A DNA stretch of 64,000 nt from JALZKA01 sp033856515 (GCA_033856515.1 JAWVEY010000035.1:32734-96733), one strand, 5' to 3'; shown: positions 41,838 to 50,308, numbered from the stretch's first letter. Notes: generated from the letters alone by a model not told the origin. Numbers and translations are program-made.

Positions 41838-41981
41838 TGCGCCGAGTATGACCGAAAACAGGGCCGCCTAAACGGAAATGGCCGAAAGTACCCATCAAAA
41901 GATGAGTGGCGACCCCTCATGACGAAGAGCGAAAGCCTTGGGAAGGTGGGCCGGACAAGCAAACGAACCGGGAGGTAAGAA

Positions 41982-42362
41982 ATGAAGAAGGCAGCACTTA
42001 TCGCACTGATCGGCATGGTCGCCCTCACCCCCGCGGCGGGAGAGGCATCAAAGGGCAAGACGGACAAGTCGTGCCCAGACGACGCTATCTGCGTCTGGAC
42101 GAAGTCCGCCTACCGCGGCGAGCGCGTTGTCGTCCAGGGCAACGGCGTAAGCAACAAGATCGGCAACAAGATCAACAACGAGGCGTCGTCGATCAAGAAC
42201 CGGTTCGATCAGACGATCTTCATCTACGACAAGCGGGATGCGACGGGCGAGCTCCGCTGCCTGGGCTCTCTGGACAGGGTGCGGAACCTCGGCGCCAGCT
42301 ACGGCTTCGACAACCGCGTGGCGTCTTCGGACGTGCCCAACGATCCCGGGGTCTGTATTTGA
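41982..42362 (+). CDS. Secreted peptidase-inhibitor I36-like protein
   Basis: A 126-aa exported protein. After the signal peptide (ALIALIGMVALTPAAGEA) comes the I36 pattern: CPDDAICVWTKSAYRGERVV, then NNEASSIKNRF and a second beta/gamma-crystallin-like half with LRCLG and NDPGVCI. Family members inhibit serine or metallo-proteases in Streptomyces, but many are uncharacterised. A strong ribosome site (GGGAGGTAAGAA) precedes the ATG, unlike the leaderless genes around it. Bases 42363-42568 after it show no gene. Confidence 0.85.
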   Translation: MKKAALIALIGMVALTPAAGEASKGKTDKSCPDDAICVWTKSAYRGERVVVQGNGVSNKIGNKINNEASSIKNRFDQTIFIYDKRDATGELRCLGSLDRVRNLGASYGFDNRVASSDVPNDPGVCI

Positions 42363-42568
42363 GCGGGACTGGCCCCCCGGCCTCCAGGTGGCAGAATGCG
42401 CCGCCGTGGCCGACCAGGAGATCTTCAACCTGGTCCCGAAAGGCAAGGAGGTCCAGGCCATCAAGCGCTAGCTGACCGGCCTCGGGCTCGCCGAGGCGAC
42501 CGACGCGGTTCGAGTACTTCATCGGGAGCACGGGCCGATCGACGACCAGCAGTACTAGCCAGCCGCTC

Positions 42569-42574
42569 TAGAAT
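42569..42574 (+). promoter_or_regulatory. -10 box of tRNA-Val
   Basis: TAGAAT lies 10 bases before the tRNA 5' end. Confidence 0.5.
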
Positions 42575-42584
42575 CGCCCGCCAA

Positions 42585-42656
42585 GGGCGCGTAGCTCAGT
42601 GGGAGAGCGCTCGCTTCACACGCGAGAGGTCGCAGGTTCGAAACCCGCCGCGCCCA
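42585..42656 (+). tRNA. tRNA-Val (CAC)
   Basis: Cloverleaf of 72 nt. Acceptor GGGCGCG pairs with CGCGCCC, D-arm GCTC/GAGC, anticodon stem CTCGC/GCGAG around the loop TTCACAC (anticodon CAC), T-loop TTCGAAA. The T-stem GCAGG/CCCGC has an A-C mismatch in the middle, where most tRNAs would read CCTGC. CCA is not encoded. The bases after it (42657-42691) show no clear terminator. Confidence 0.95.
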
Positions 42657-42691
42657 TCGTCACATCCCGTTCTCTTAACCGGACGGAGCGA

Positions 42692-43555
42692 CTAACTGGA
42701 AGCCCCGGGCGGCCGTACCCGGCCGCCATACATCGGCAGGTCCACCTCTGGACCTGCACGAAGGATTTGTTCCCACATTCGCGATACTCCGGCGGTCCCC
42801 AGTTGGCGCACGCGTGAGACGGCGTCAAGGTCCAGAACGTCCGTCAGGAGTTCCTCTCCGTCGCTCGCCTGGAGGCGGACTAGTCCCTCGGGATCGACGA
42901 TGAGGCTCCTCCCAAGCGCGGCCGGGCCGGAGGCGTTCAAATTGACGACGTAAAGCTGGTTCGCAATAGCGTTCGCGCGCGCCAGAATGAGCTCAGCGTT
43001 GCGATCCGACGTAGTAGTGAGAGTTGGCTGCAGAACGACCTCGGCGCCCATCCAGGCCAGCTGGCGGAACGTCTCCGGGAAGTTTCCGTCGTAACAGATC
43101 GCCAACCCGACGCGACCGACCTCAGGGATGTCGAAGGTGACGAATGAGTCCCCCGGGGAACACTCCTCGTGCGGCTGCCAGGGGAAAACCTTCCGATACC
43201 GGGCGACGAGCTCTCCTTGCGGCGAGAGCACGATTGCCGTGTTGTGAAGGCGGCCATCCTCACCTCGCTCGAAGACCGTGCCCGGTACCAGCCAGACTCC
43301 CGCCTCGCGCGCTATCTGGCCGAGCCTCTCAGTGAGCGGGCCCGGCAAGGGTGCGGCGACATCGTCCGGGTAACTGCCCTGCTCCTCGAGGAGGGTCGGT
43401 TGCGCGGACAGATGGAGCTCCGGCAGGAGGATGAGTTGAACGTGCGGAACCACTGCGAGGACGCCGGCGACCCGGGCGGGCAGCGCATCGAGCGTCGCCC
43501 CCGGGTCGCGAAAGACGGGCGCCGTCTGAAGCGCAGCAATCGAGAGCGTGCGCAT
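42692..43555 (-). CDS. Carbon-nitrogen hydrolase (nitrilase superfamily)
   Basis: A 287-aa amidase-type enzyme that hydrolyses a non-peptide C-N bond. The catalytic triad is visible: Glu in LILLPELHL, Lys in ARYRKVFPW, and Cys in AICYDGNFPETFR. Residues around the Cys resemble N-carbamoylputrescine amidase and formamidase types. It starts 2 bases after the potD-like gene, with no ribosome site of its own, so it is co-translated. The pairing suggests use of a polyamine-like amide, which is inference. Confidence 0.9.
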   Translation of the reverse strand: MRTLSIAALQTAPVFRDPGATLDALPARVAGVLAVVPHVQLILLPELHLSAQPTLLEEQGSYPDDVAAPLPGPLTERLGQIAREAGVWLVPGTVFERGEDGRLHNTAIVLSPQGELVARYRKVFPWQPHEECSPGDSFVTFDIPEVGRVGLAICYDGNFPETFRQLAWMGAEVVLQPTLTTTSDRNAELILARANAIANQLYVVNLNASGPAALGRSLIVDPEGLVRLQASDGEELLTDVLDLDAVSRVRQLGTAGVSRMWEQILRAGPEVDLPMYGGRVRPPGASS

Positions 43556-43557
43556 GC

Positions 43558-44679
43558 CTAGCCGCTGACGACGTCGGCAAACGCCTCGGTCACCTTTTCT
43601 CCCAGCGGCCCGTCGAGCACGGGCTCAAACGTGCAGTCGGCTGTGTACTCCTCACTCGGGAAGATCAGTTCATTGCTCGCGAGCTCAGGGTCCCGCTCCC
43701 TCAGGATCTCTTTCACCCCCGCGACCGGCGTCACGTAATTGACGTACTCGGCGATGTCGGCCTGGACCTCGGGGTCGTAGACGTAGTTGATCCAGGCGTG
43801 AGCGGCCGCGGCATTCGAAGCCCCCACCGGGATCTCCATGCTCGTCGACCAGAGCATGCACCCTTCCTCCGGCATGACGAACTCGATGTCTGGGTCGTCA
43901 AGCAACACGGCATCGCCCGACCAGCCGAGCACAAAATCGACGTTGCCCGCCTTGAGTTCCTCGGTGTAGTCGTTGCCGGTAAACCTCCGGATCTGGCCCG
44001 AGTCGGCCGCGTCTTCGATCTTCTCCACCGCATCGAGCCACTCATCCTCGCTGGCCTCGTCCGGGTCGATGCCCATGCACTTGAGCGTCATTGGTACCGA
44101 GTCGCGCATCTCCTCAAGCATGGTCACGCGGCCCTTGTACTTCGGGTCGAACAGGTCGCAAATCGAGTCGACCTCGGGCGCGATGTCGGTGCGGACTATC
44201 AGCCCGGTCATCCCGCTCTGCCAGGGGACGGTGAACTCGCGCTCCGGGTCTGCCGCGGGGCTCTGCAGGGCGGGGATCAGGTTCTTCTCGACATTCGGCA
44301 GATTCGAGTAGTCAAGCCTCTGCAGGTAACCGCGGTCATACATCTGCGCAGCCAGCCAGTCGCTCACGGTGATCAGGTCACGGCCGCCGGATTCACCGTT
44401 CTCGAGGGACGGCTGGAGCTTGCCGAAGAACTGCTGGTTGTCGTTGATCTCCTCCGAGTACTCGACCGTCACGCCGGTCTCCGACTCGAAGTCGGCGACG
44501 GTGCCATCGTTGCCCGGGTCGATGAAGAGGGGCCATTGCGAGATCGTCAGATCCCCATCGACCGGCCCGCTCGCGTCAGCGGTTTGGACCGGCGCGTCAT
44601 TTCCCCCGCCGACGGAGTCGCCACCGCAGCCTCCCGCAAGGGCGACGAACAACGCAGCGAACGCAACCAGTGTTTTCAA
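43558..44679 (-). CDS. PotD-like spermidine/putrescine-binding lipoprotein
   Basis: A 373-aa ABC-transporter substrate-binding protein of the PotD/PotF type. Lipobox LAGGC near residue 18; the mature part has ISQWPLFIDPGNDGTVADFE, NDNQQFFGKLQPSL, DLITVSDWLAAQMYDRGYLQ and a late DGPLGEKVTEAF helix. No permease or ATPase genes lie next to it. TTG 44679 is the start, with GAGGGG 6 bases before it. It is transcribed away from a TetR gene, with a strong palindrome between them. Confidence 0.9.
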   Translation of the reverse strand: MKTLVAFAALFVALAGGCGGDSVGGGNDAPVQTADASGPVDGDLTISQWPLFIDPGNDGTVADFESETGVTVEYSEEINDNQQFFGKLQPSLENGESGGRDLITVSDWLAAQMYDRGYLQRLDYSNLPNVEKNLIPALQSPAADPEREFTVPWQSGMTGLIVRTDIAPEVDSICDLFDPKYKGRVTMLEEMRDSVPMTLKCMGIDPDEASEDEWLDAVEKIEDAADSGQIRRFTGNDYTEELKAGNVDFVLGWSGDAVLLDDPDIEFVMPEEGCMLWSTSMEIPVGASNAAAAHAWINYVYDPEVQADIAEYVNYVTPVAGVKEILRERDPELASNELIFPSEEYTADCTFEPVLDGPLGEKVTEAFADVVSG

Positions 44680-44692
44680 CGCAGACCCCTCA

Positions 44693-44717
44693 GTTCTTTG
44701 AACTCAGTTCGAAGAAC
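44693..44717. promoter_or_regulatory. Operator-like palindrome between potD-like and TetR genes
   Basis: Arms GTTCTTTGAACT and AGTTCGAAGAAC, one base between them, pair at 11 of 12 positions. It sits 13 bases before the potD-like start and 64 bases before the TetR start. This is the expected place for a TetR operator controlling both. Confidence 0.7.
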
Positions 44718-44768
44718 CACGATACACAAGTTTGCCGGTTCTGGGCGTGGTACAGCCATTCCTGTGAA

Positions 44769-44774
44769 TACCCT
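44769..44774 (+). promoter_or_regulatory. -10 box of leaderless TetR gene
   Basis: TACCCT is followed by 7 bases and ATG 44782, and this picks the start within a much longer open frame. Confidence 0.5.
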
Positions 44775-44781
44775 TCGAGAA

Positions 44782-45405
44782 ATGCGCCCGAAGGATCAGG
44801 CAGCGCGCCGCGAGCAGCTATCCGTCGCTGCGCGCAGGGTGCTCCTGGAACGTGGCGCCGTCGGTGTGCGGATCAAGGACATCGCCGACCGTGCGGGCCT
44901 CTCCCCTAGCTCGGTCCTCTACTACTACCCAGACATCGCCGACCTTCTGCTCGAAGTCTCCCGTGAGGCAATGCAGCGCTACGCGGAGAACCGTGCGCAA
45001 GCCGTGCGGGAGGTCGAGGGTGCGCCAGCCCAGCTTCGCCTTGCGATCCGCCTGGGAATTCCAACCGGCCCCGATGACGACGAGAGCCGGCTCTTGTACG
45101 AGCTCGACGCCCTCACCGGCACCAGCAAGGCCTTCCAGCTTCTCAGCTCATCATTCTTCGACCGCCAGGTCCATCTCTACGAGTCCCTCCTCGAAGCGGG
45201 GCGCGCGGGGGGCGAGCTCACCCTCGCCGCCTCGGCAGAGACGATCGCGCGAGGGTTCATCGGGCTGGAGGACGGCCTCGGGCTTCAGGTCGTGATCGGG
45301 CACTCCGGCCTCGACACGGCCGAGGCCGAGCGGATTCTTTTGGCGTATGGCAGCGTAATGACGGGCGTAAGTTTGGGCGAAGCGACAATTACCCCGAGCC
45401 GCTAA
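44782..45405 (+). CDS. TetR family transcriptional regulator
   Basis: A 207-aa regulator. HTH (about 20-62): RIKDIADRAGLSPSSVLYYYPDIADLLLEV. The ligand domain is helical and ends LLAYGSVMTG. The open frame runs back to 43798, but that part is antisense to potD and has no TetR-like residues. It is divergent from the potD-nitrilase pair and probably represses it, with a polyamine or related amine as likely inducer. The region 45406-45616 after it shows no gene. Confidence 0.9.
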   Translation: MRPKDQAARREQLSVAARRVLLERGAVGVRIKDIADRAGLSPSSVLYYYPDIADLLLEVSREAMQRYAENRAQAVREVEGAPAQLRLAIRLGIPTGPDDDESRLLYELDALTGTSKAFQLLSSSFFDRQVHLYESLLEAGRAGGELTLAASAETIARGFIGLEDGLGLQVVIGHSGLDTAEAERILLAYGSVMTGVSLGEATITPSR

Positions 45406-45616
45406 CAGGCTTACTTCGATCGACCTGAGGCTCCGAGGTTCATTCAATCTGACGAAGTGGCCCTGCGCGGTATGCGAGGCACCAGCGCCGTTCTGTTGCC
45501 GTATCCACACGCATCCGCGTAGCTTCGCCGTCCAGCAAGAGGTCGCCGAGCGCACTGGCTGCTCGCGACGCTGCTGGACCTCATCCTGCGGCACCGGGTG
45601 TAGCCTCGTCAGGACG

Positions 45617-46027
45617 ATGGCGAACGAAAGGAACGAGATCCTTCGGCGGATCTACACAGCGGTTCAACAGCAAGACTCAGACGCTGTCCGCAGATCCGTA
45701 GCTCACAACATCGAGTGGGTGCTCCCGGAAACCCTGCCGTGGGGCGGGACACACCAGGGACAGCTCGGAATCATGGCCGTCCTCGAGATGCACGACGAGC
45801 TGATAGAAGGGGAATGGGCCGACCCCGAAGAGTATTTCGAGGCCGACGGCCGCTACGTCGTGCTCGGCCGGTCGAGGGGTAAGGCGCGCGCGACCGGTGT
45901 CACATTCGAGGTACCGTTCGCACATCTTTGGCAAATGACCCAGGGTCCGCCGTCGGCGTTTCGCGGGTACTTCGACACCGCTCCAATCACGGCGGCGCTT
46001 AAAGGGGAGACCGGGAGAGGCGAGTAA
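45617..46027 (+). CDS. SnoaL-like (NTF2 fold) protein
   Basis: A 136-aa cone-shaped alpha+beta-barrel protein. The N-terminal helices RNEILRRIYTAVQQQDSDAVRR and the strand IEWVLPETLPWGG are followed by YFEADGRYVVLGRSRGKARATG and the closing strand FAHLWQM. SnoaL-like proteins act as isomerases, hydrolases or ligand binders; no catalytic residues can be assigned. TAGCCT lies 10 bases before the ATG. Confidence 0.82.
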   Translation: MANERNEILRRIYTAVQQQDSDAVRRSVAHNIEWVLPETLPWGGTHQGQLGIMAVLEMHDELIEGEWADPEEYFEADGRYVVLGRSRGKARATGVTFEVPFAHLWQMTQGPPSAFRGYFDTAPITAALKGETGRGE

Positions 46028-46080
46028 ATCCGACCTCGGCGGATGCGCGGCAGCGCGCTCAGAGAAAGAGAGGACGTCCG

Positions 46081-46395
46081 ATGGCCAACTGCACGCACCT
46101 CGACCAGGTTGAGGTGACTGAGCTGCCCGAGTCGGTAGACGGTTGCGAGGAGTGCCTGAAGACGGGCGATCCGTGGCTTCACCTGCGGATCTGCCTCGAG
46201 TGCGGCAAGATCAGCTGCTGTGACAGTTCCCCGAACCGGCACGCGTCGAGGCACGCCGAGCAAGCGGGACATCCGCTGATCCGATCCTTGCAGCCGGGAG
46301 AGGAATGGTCCTTCTGCTTCGTGGATGACGTCGGCATGGTGATCCCACAAGTCGTCGGAGAGACGCGGATCCCGCCCTCGCCCATGGGCGGCTGA
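46081..46395 (+). CDS. UBP-type zinc-finger protein
   Basis: A 104-aa protein that is almost entirely one UBP (ubiquitin-hydrolase-type) zinc finger. Ligands: CTHL, CEEC, CLECGKISCCDSS, and H in RHASRHAEQAGHPLIRS. In eukaryotes this fold binds the ubiquitin tail; in actinobacteria its role is unknown. GAGAGGA precedes the ATG. It runs into the DUF5996-like gene with a 2-base gap, so the two are probably an operon. Confidence 0.88.
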   Translation: MANCTHLDQVEVTELPESVDGCEECLKTGDPWLHLRICLECGKISCCDSSPNRHASRHAEQAGHPLIRSLQPGEEWSFCFVDDVGMVIPQVVGETRIPPSPMGG

Positions 46396-46397
46396 GG

Positions 46398-47357
46398 ATG
46401 TCCGGAGCGAGCGAACCCGCGGAGCAGCGTCCCAGCATGCCCCCTCAGTGGCCAAAGCTCGCCTACGGCGCGTGGGACGCCACCTGCGACACGCTGCACG
46501 CACACACGCAGGTGCTCGGAAAGCTCGCGGTGGAGCTTGCCCCGCCCGAGCCACAGCTCCAGCACGCCGCCCTGCGGCTGAGCGCGCGCGGCTGGGAGAC
46601 GCTCCCGCTGCCCGCGCCCGACGGATCCGGCGCAATTGTCGCTGCCCTTGACCTGCACACGCACGAGGCCGTGGTCGAGCACAGCGGCGGTCACGAGACA
46701 CGGATCCCGCTCACACCAAACCGGCCTGTAGCGGAGGTGACGCGGGAGGTACTCGAGGCCATTGAGCGTCTCGGGGGCGCGGTCGAGATCAATCCCATCC
46801 CCCAGGAGGCGCCGTGGCAGGTGCCGCTGGACGAGGATCACGAGCATGCGACCTATGACACCGACCAGGTGGCGACCTACTTCAACGCCGCCACCCGAGC
46901 GGCGCTCGTCCTGGCGGAATTTCGGGCGCCGTTTCGTGGACGCTCGACACCGGTCAACGCCTGGTGGGGGACCTTCGACCTCGCGGTCCACCTCTTCTCG
47001 GGCCAGCCGGCGGATCCCCCGTCAGATGACTTCATAGTGCGCAACGGAGGCGACGCGCAGCAGGTCGAGATCGGGTGGTGGCCAGGGGATCCAAACCACG
47101 ACGGGGCGGCCTTTTTCGCGCTCGCATACCCGACGCCCGATGGCTTTGCGGACGGGAACATCAGCCCCGCTGAGGCACGTTGGGACGGACGACTAGGTGA
47201 GTACCTGCTCGAGTGGGAGGACATCCGCGAGAGCCCGAATCCGCACGACCTGGCGTTGGAATTCGCCCGGTCGGCTTTCCGTCACGGCTGCACGGTCTGC
47301 GAATGGGACCCGATTCTCGCGGCCACGGCGGAGGGGGTTCCGCCTCCGATCAGGTGA
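46398..47357 (+). CDS. DUF5996 family protein
   Basis: A 319-aa cytosolic protein of the DUF5996 family, which has no known function. Recognisable pieces are WPKLAYGAWDATCDTLHAHT near the N-terminus, PNRPVAEVTREVLEAIERLG, and the C-terminal WWPGDPNHDGAAFFALAYP and EWEDIRESPNPHDLALEFAR. It begins just after the UBP-finger gene. Neither sequence nor context shows an activity. Confidence 0.8.
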   Translation: MSGASEPAEQRPSMPPQWPKLAYGAWDATCDTLHAHTQVLGKLAVELAPPEPQLQHAALRLSARGWETLPLPAPDGSGAIVAALDLHTHEAVVEHSGGHETRIPLTPNRPVAEVTREVLEAIERLGGAVEINPIPQEAPWQVPLDEDHEHATYDTDQVATYFNAATRAALVLAEFRAPFRGRSTPVNAWWGTFDLAVHLFSGQPADPPSDDFIVRNGGDAQQVEIGWWPGDPNHDGAAFFALAYPTPDGFADGNISPAEARWDGRLGEYLLEWEDIRESPNPHDLALEFARSAFRHGCTVCEWDPILAATAEGVPPPIR

Positions 47358-47420
47358 CGCTGAGGTTGTGGGACGGGCATGTCGGAGTAGCTGCAACCGC
47401 CTCCGGCGATTGCGCGAGAT

Positions 47421-47456
47421 TAGACTCGCGGCATGCGAGCAAGTCCCGGCACCTGA
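47421..47456 (+). other. Possible leaderless 7-codon leader ORF before EthD gene
   Basis: TAGACT (47421-47426), 6 bases, ATG 47433, then seven codons (Met-Arg-Ala-Ser-Pro-Gly-Thr) and TGA, whose last base is the A of the EthD-protein ATG (TGATG). It could couple translation of the next gene to a leaderless mini-ORF. Confidence 0.35.
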
Positions 47457-47833
47457 TGATCAAGCTGACCTTCGTAATTCGCCGGAAGCCGGATGTCGAG
47501 GTGGCGGAGTTTCATCGGTACTGGCGCGAGGAGCACTCGCAGCTCGTCGCCACCCATGCAAAGACGCTACGCGTTCGGCGCTACGTCCAGTCGCACAGGA
47601 TCGAGACCCCAGTCGACATGGCGCTCGCCGCGGCGCGCGAGATCACCGGCGAGCCCTACGACGGCGTCGCCGAGCTCTGGTGGGACTCGATCGAGGACGT
47701 CGTCGCAGTGATGAGCGAGGAAGCGGGCCTCGCCGCGTCGGCGGCGCTGCTCGAGGACGAGGCGCGGTTCATCGACCTTTCCGCCTGCGCGATCTGGTTC
47801 AACGAGGAGTACGAGATCTCGCCGAGCCCGTAG
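47456..47833 (+). CDS. EthD-domain (dimeric alpha-beta barrel) protein
   Basis: A 125-aa protein of the EthD type. It starts LTFVIRRKPDVEVAEFHRYW, then REEHSQLVATHAKTLRVRRYVQSH and the second half of the ferredoxin-like fold with AELWWDSIEDVVAVM. EthD proteins support P450-type ether degradation or act as small oxygenases/isomerases; here the role is unknown. The open frame extends back to 47213 but overlaps the DUF5996 gene. Confidence 0.8.
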   Translation: MIKLTFVIRRKPDVEVAEFHRYWREEHSQLVATHAKTLRVRRYVQSHRIETPVDMALAAAREITGEPYDGVAELWWDSIEDVVAVMSEEAGLAASAALLEDEARFIDLSACAIWFNEEYEISPSP

Positions 47834-47885
47834 ACGCGTTGATCTTTGCGGTACACGCCAACCGCGCCCATCGGAGAAAGCGCAG

Positions 47886-49181
47886 CTAGCGGCGGAACTG
47901 CTCGGCGGGCTTGAAGTGGGATTGCTTGTCGCCCATCTCGTTTCGCCACCAGGTCTCGCGGCGCCAGCGGGCGTAGCGGTCCTGGAGACGCTCGACGGTT
48001 GTGCTGTGCCGGCGCAGCGTGTCGACGACGAGGATCGCCGGCGCCTGTAGCAGCGGGTGTAGCGCCCACGGCCAAGGGTTGGGCATGTCGTACTCGCGGT
48101 AGAAGCGGCCCGGGAGGAAGTAGCGCGTGTAGCCGATCTGCGCGCGATAGTTGACCTCGTCGCGCAGCCGCTTGCGCCATCGAGTGCCGCTCTTTGGTGT
48201 GAACGCACGCGGGTAGGACTCGACCAGCTCGACGCCGTCGGCGCCAGCTGTCCTGGCGCATTTGAGCAGGAACACCGCGCTGAGCTGGAGTCCCTCCCGG
48301 ACCGTCTCGGGGTACCAGCGGGGCTGGACCCCGAGCAGGTGCCCGATGTAGCGCCAGTAGTGCATCATCGCCTCGATCTCGCGGGTCGAGGTGCGGTATC
48401 CCATCAGGTGCATCGCCAGCCCCGGTGTGAGGCTCGAGGACATCAGCGTGATCAGCGCGTCGGACTGGCTGATCGGCACCCCCCACGCCGCGAGGTCCCA
48501 GTCGGGGTGAGCGAGCAGTCGCCGGCGGATGAAGACGTGCATGATCCGCACGCGCATCGCGGTCGCCCGCCCCGCGCCGCCGGGCTCGAGCCCGCCCGGC
48601 TCCGAGACGTCGATCCAGAACCGGGAAGTCTCCATGAACCGATTCAATGCCGTGTCGCCCGCGTACGTTCCCGTGAACGCGAGCGGCTTGACGATCGAGC
48701 TCTCCGTGTACCCGAGCAGCGTCTCGACGCCGGCGAAGCTGAAGACCGCCGGCCCGTACCGGCGGAACAGCGCTGCGCCGCGTTCGACGAGATCTGAGTC
48801 GAGCCATTCGGGCGCCTGTTCGAACTCGTCGAACAGCCGGCGCATCGAATCCGGCGGGTCGGTCACGGAATCGACGCCGTGCGCGATCGCCTGGTCGAGC
48901 ATTCGACGCCCCTCGTTCGCCCCTCGCGAGAGGTACACCTCATCGACGAACGCTTCGGCGACCGGATCGGCGTCGTAATAGCCGTGCGCGAACGCGCGCA
49001 CATGCGCGTCGTCGGGGATCGGATCGAACCCCAAGAGCTTCTGGCTTGCGGCACGCGCGCGCCGTACCCCACGTCCCTCGACCCGCCGCCAGAAGCCGCG
49101 GAACTCGTCGGGGATGCGGTCTCCTTTGACCGCGATCGTCGTTGGGGACTCAGCTGCCGGCGCCGTGGTCGGCGCGGTCAT
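47886..49181 (-). CDS. MpaB/Lcp-like oxygenase (DUF2236)
   Basis: A 431-aa protein of the ER-bound oxygenase MpaB/latex-clearing-protein superfamily. Family segments: FAHGYYDADPVAEAFVDEVY, RRYGPAVFSFAGVETLLGYT, TAMRVRIMHVFIRRRLL with the candidate haem-ligand His, WGVPISQSDALITLMSS, and RTSTREIEAMMHYWRYIG. Lcp proteins cleave polyisoprene and MpaB cleaves farnesyl side chains. No signal peptide is visible, so it is not a secreted Lcp. ATG overlaps the YceI-gene stop. Last gene of a three-gene unit facing a TetR. Confidence 0.85.
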   Translation of the reverse strand: MTAPTTAPAAESPTTIAVKGDRIPDEFRGFWRRVEGRGVRRARAASQKLLGFDPIPDDAHVRAFAHGYYDADPVAEAFVDEVYLSRGANEGRRMLDQAIAHGVDSVTDPPDSMRRLFDEFEQAPEWLDSDLVERGAALFRRYGPAVFSFAGVETLLGYTESSIVKPLAFTGTYAGDTALNRFMETSRFWIDVSEPGGLEPGGAGRATAMRVRIMHVFIRRRLLAHPDWDLAAWGVPISQSDALITLMSSSLTPGLAMHLMGYRTSTREIEAMMHYWRYIGHLLGVQPRWYPETVREGLQLSAVFLLKCARTAGADGVELVESYPRAFTPKSGTRWRKRLRDEVNYRAQIGYTRYFLPGRFYREYDMPNPWPWALHPLLQAPAILVVDTLRRHSTTVERLQDRYARWRRETWWRNEMGDKQSHFKPAEQFRR

Positions 49182-49732
49182 GCGATCGCCCGGCGAAGCG
49201 TGATCTTGACATCGAGCCGGACTGTCCGTGGCACCATCCCTCTCGCGCCTCGGATCCCGAGCGCGACGCGGTCCACCTGCTCCTGGCAGGCGAGCTCGAT
49301 CACCCCGTCGGCCGGCGCGTGGAGAGTCGCGTCTAGGGGCAGCGCTGTGCGGGTGCCTGCAGCGATCAGCGTCCCGTCGATCCGCGCCGTACCCGGATCC
49401 TCTATCGAGATCGAGTGCGCCTCGTAGCGGAGCTGAGGGTGGCGCTTGACGTGGAAGAACGCCCGTGATCGAAGGTGCCTGTCACGCATTGGGTTACCGG
49501 TGTCAATCGACGAGGGGTCGATCACCAATGCTCCTGCGACGTAGCCCGGGCCGACAACGAGATTCCCCGACAGTGAGCGGAACTGCCCCGGAGTCTCTAC
49601 GACGCCGGCGAGCGTGCCGGCGACGAATCGGGCGTGTGAGGCCTGCGGATCGACCCGCCAGCTCCCCGTTAGGGGCAGGGGATCATCCGTGGCCGGCTTG
49701 CGTGTCTTCTGGTCCGTTTCGATTGGCATCAT
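49178..49732 (-). CDS. YceI-like lipid-binding protein
   Basis: A 184-aa protein with the YceI fold: TGSWRVDPQASHARFVAGTL, FRSLSGNLVVG, NPMRDRHLRSRAFFHVKRHPQLRYEA, then strands ending TVRLDVKITLRR. YceI proteins bind polyisoprenoid or fatty-acyl molecules in a lipocalin-like barrel. No signal peptide, unlike most. AAGGAG lies just before the ATG pair at 49732/49729. Coupling with an MpaB/Lcp-like oxygenase gene makes a joint role with isoprenoid substrates plausible, as inference. Confidence 0.82.
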   Translation of the reverse strand: MMPIETDQKTRKPATDDPLPLTGSWRVDPQASHARFVAGTLAGVVETPGQFRSLSGNLVVGPGYVAGALVIDPSSIDTGNPMRDRHLRSRAFFHVKRHPQLRYEAHSISIEDPGTARIDGTLIAAGTRTALPLDATLHAPADGVIELACQEQVDRVALGIRGARGMVPRTVRLDVKITLRRAIA

Positions 49733-49764
49733 TTGCTCCTTCCTGGCTCTCGCTGCTGCTGTGC

Positions 49765-50262
49765 TCACGTTGGGAGGCTGGATCCCGCGGAGGCGAAGAA
49801 CCAGACGGCCATCACGATCGCGGCCAGGAGCGCCGAAGCCACCATCAGCCGATCCAGCACGGTCATGCGGGGCGAGTGACCGGAGTCGCCGAGGCTGCGG
49901 CGCCAAGCCGGTGCGACGCGAGGGTCTGAGGCGGCCGTCCCGGTGACGCGCATATGCAGGCGCTCCACTCGCACCAGCAGCTTGCCGGCGACCACCATCG
50001 CGGCAGGGATCCCGCCAACGGCGACCAGTAGCGGGACGATCCCTACGTAGGCGGAGGAGTCGCTCAGCTGGGAGGCGACCCAGAGGCCTGCGATCGGGAT
50101 CACAGTCCACATCGCGACGCTCCCGAGGACCATCACCACCAGCAGCGCGCTTGCGGCAATCGACCTTGCGATCCGCGCCGCGTCGTACTCGCGCGCAAGC
50201 CGCGCGACTGCCGGCCTCGCGTATCGCATTGTCATTCCCGCTGTCACATCGCATGCTGCCAT
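49765..50262 (-). CDS. Multi-pass membrane protein of unknown function
   Basis: A 165-aa protein with three or four TM helices (IAASALLVVMVLGSVAMWTV, VGIVPLLVAVGGIPAAMVVA and VASALLAAIVMAVWFFAS), linked by Arg-rich loops. AAAGG precedes ATG 50262; GTG 50271 is the alternative. First gene of the unit with the YceI and MpaB-like genes, divergent from a TetR gene. I do not recognise a family. Confidence 0.7.
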   Translation of the reverse strand: MAACDVTAGMTMRYARPAVARLAREYDAARIARSIAASALLVVMVLGSVAMWTVIPIAGLWVASQLSDSSAYVGIVPLLVAVGGIPAAMVVAGKLLVRVERLHMRVTGTAASDPRVAPAWRRSLGDSGHSPRMTVLDRLMVASALLAAIVMAVWFFASAGSSLPT

Positions 50263-50308
50263 CGAGATCACCTTTCGGTCGAATCGGTCGGTTGAGCCAC
50301 CGTACCAT

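Noticed and set aside
42585..42656. tRNA-Val as an integration site for a mobile element
   Set aside because: No integrase, phage gene or second copy of the tRNA 3' end was found in the following sequence.
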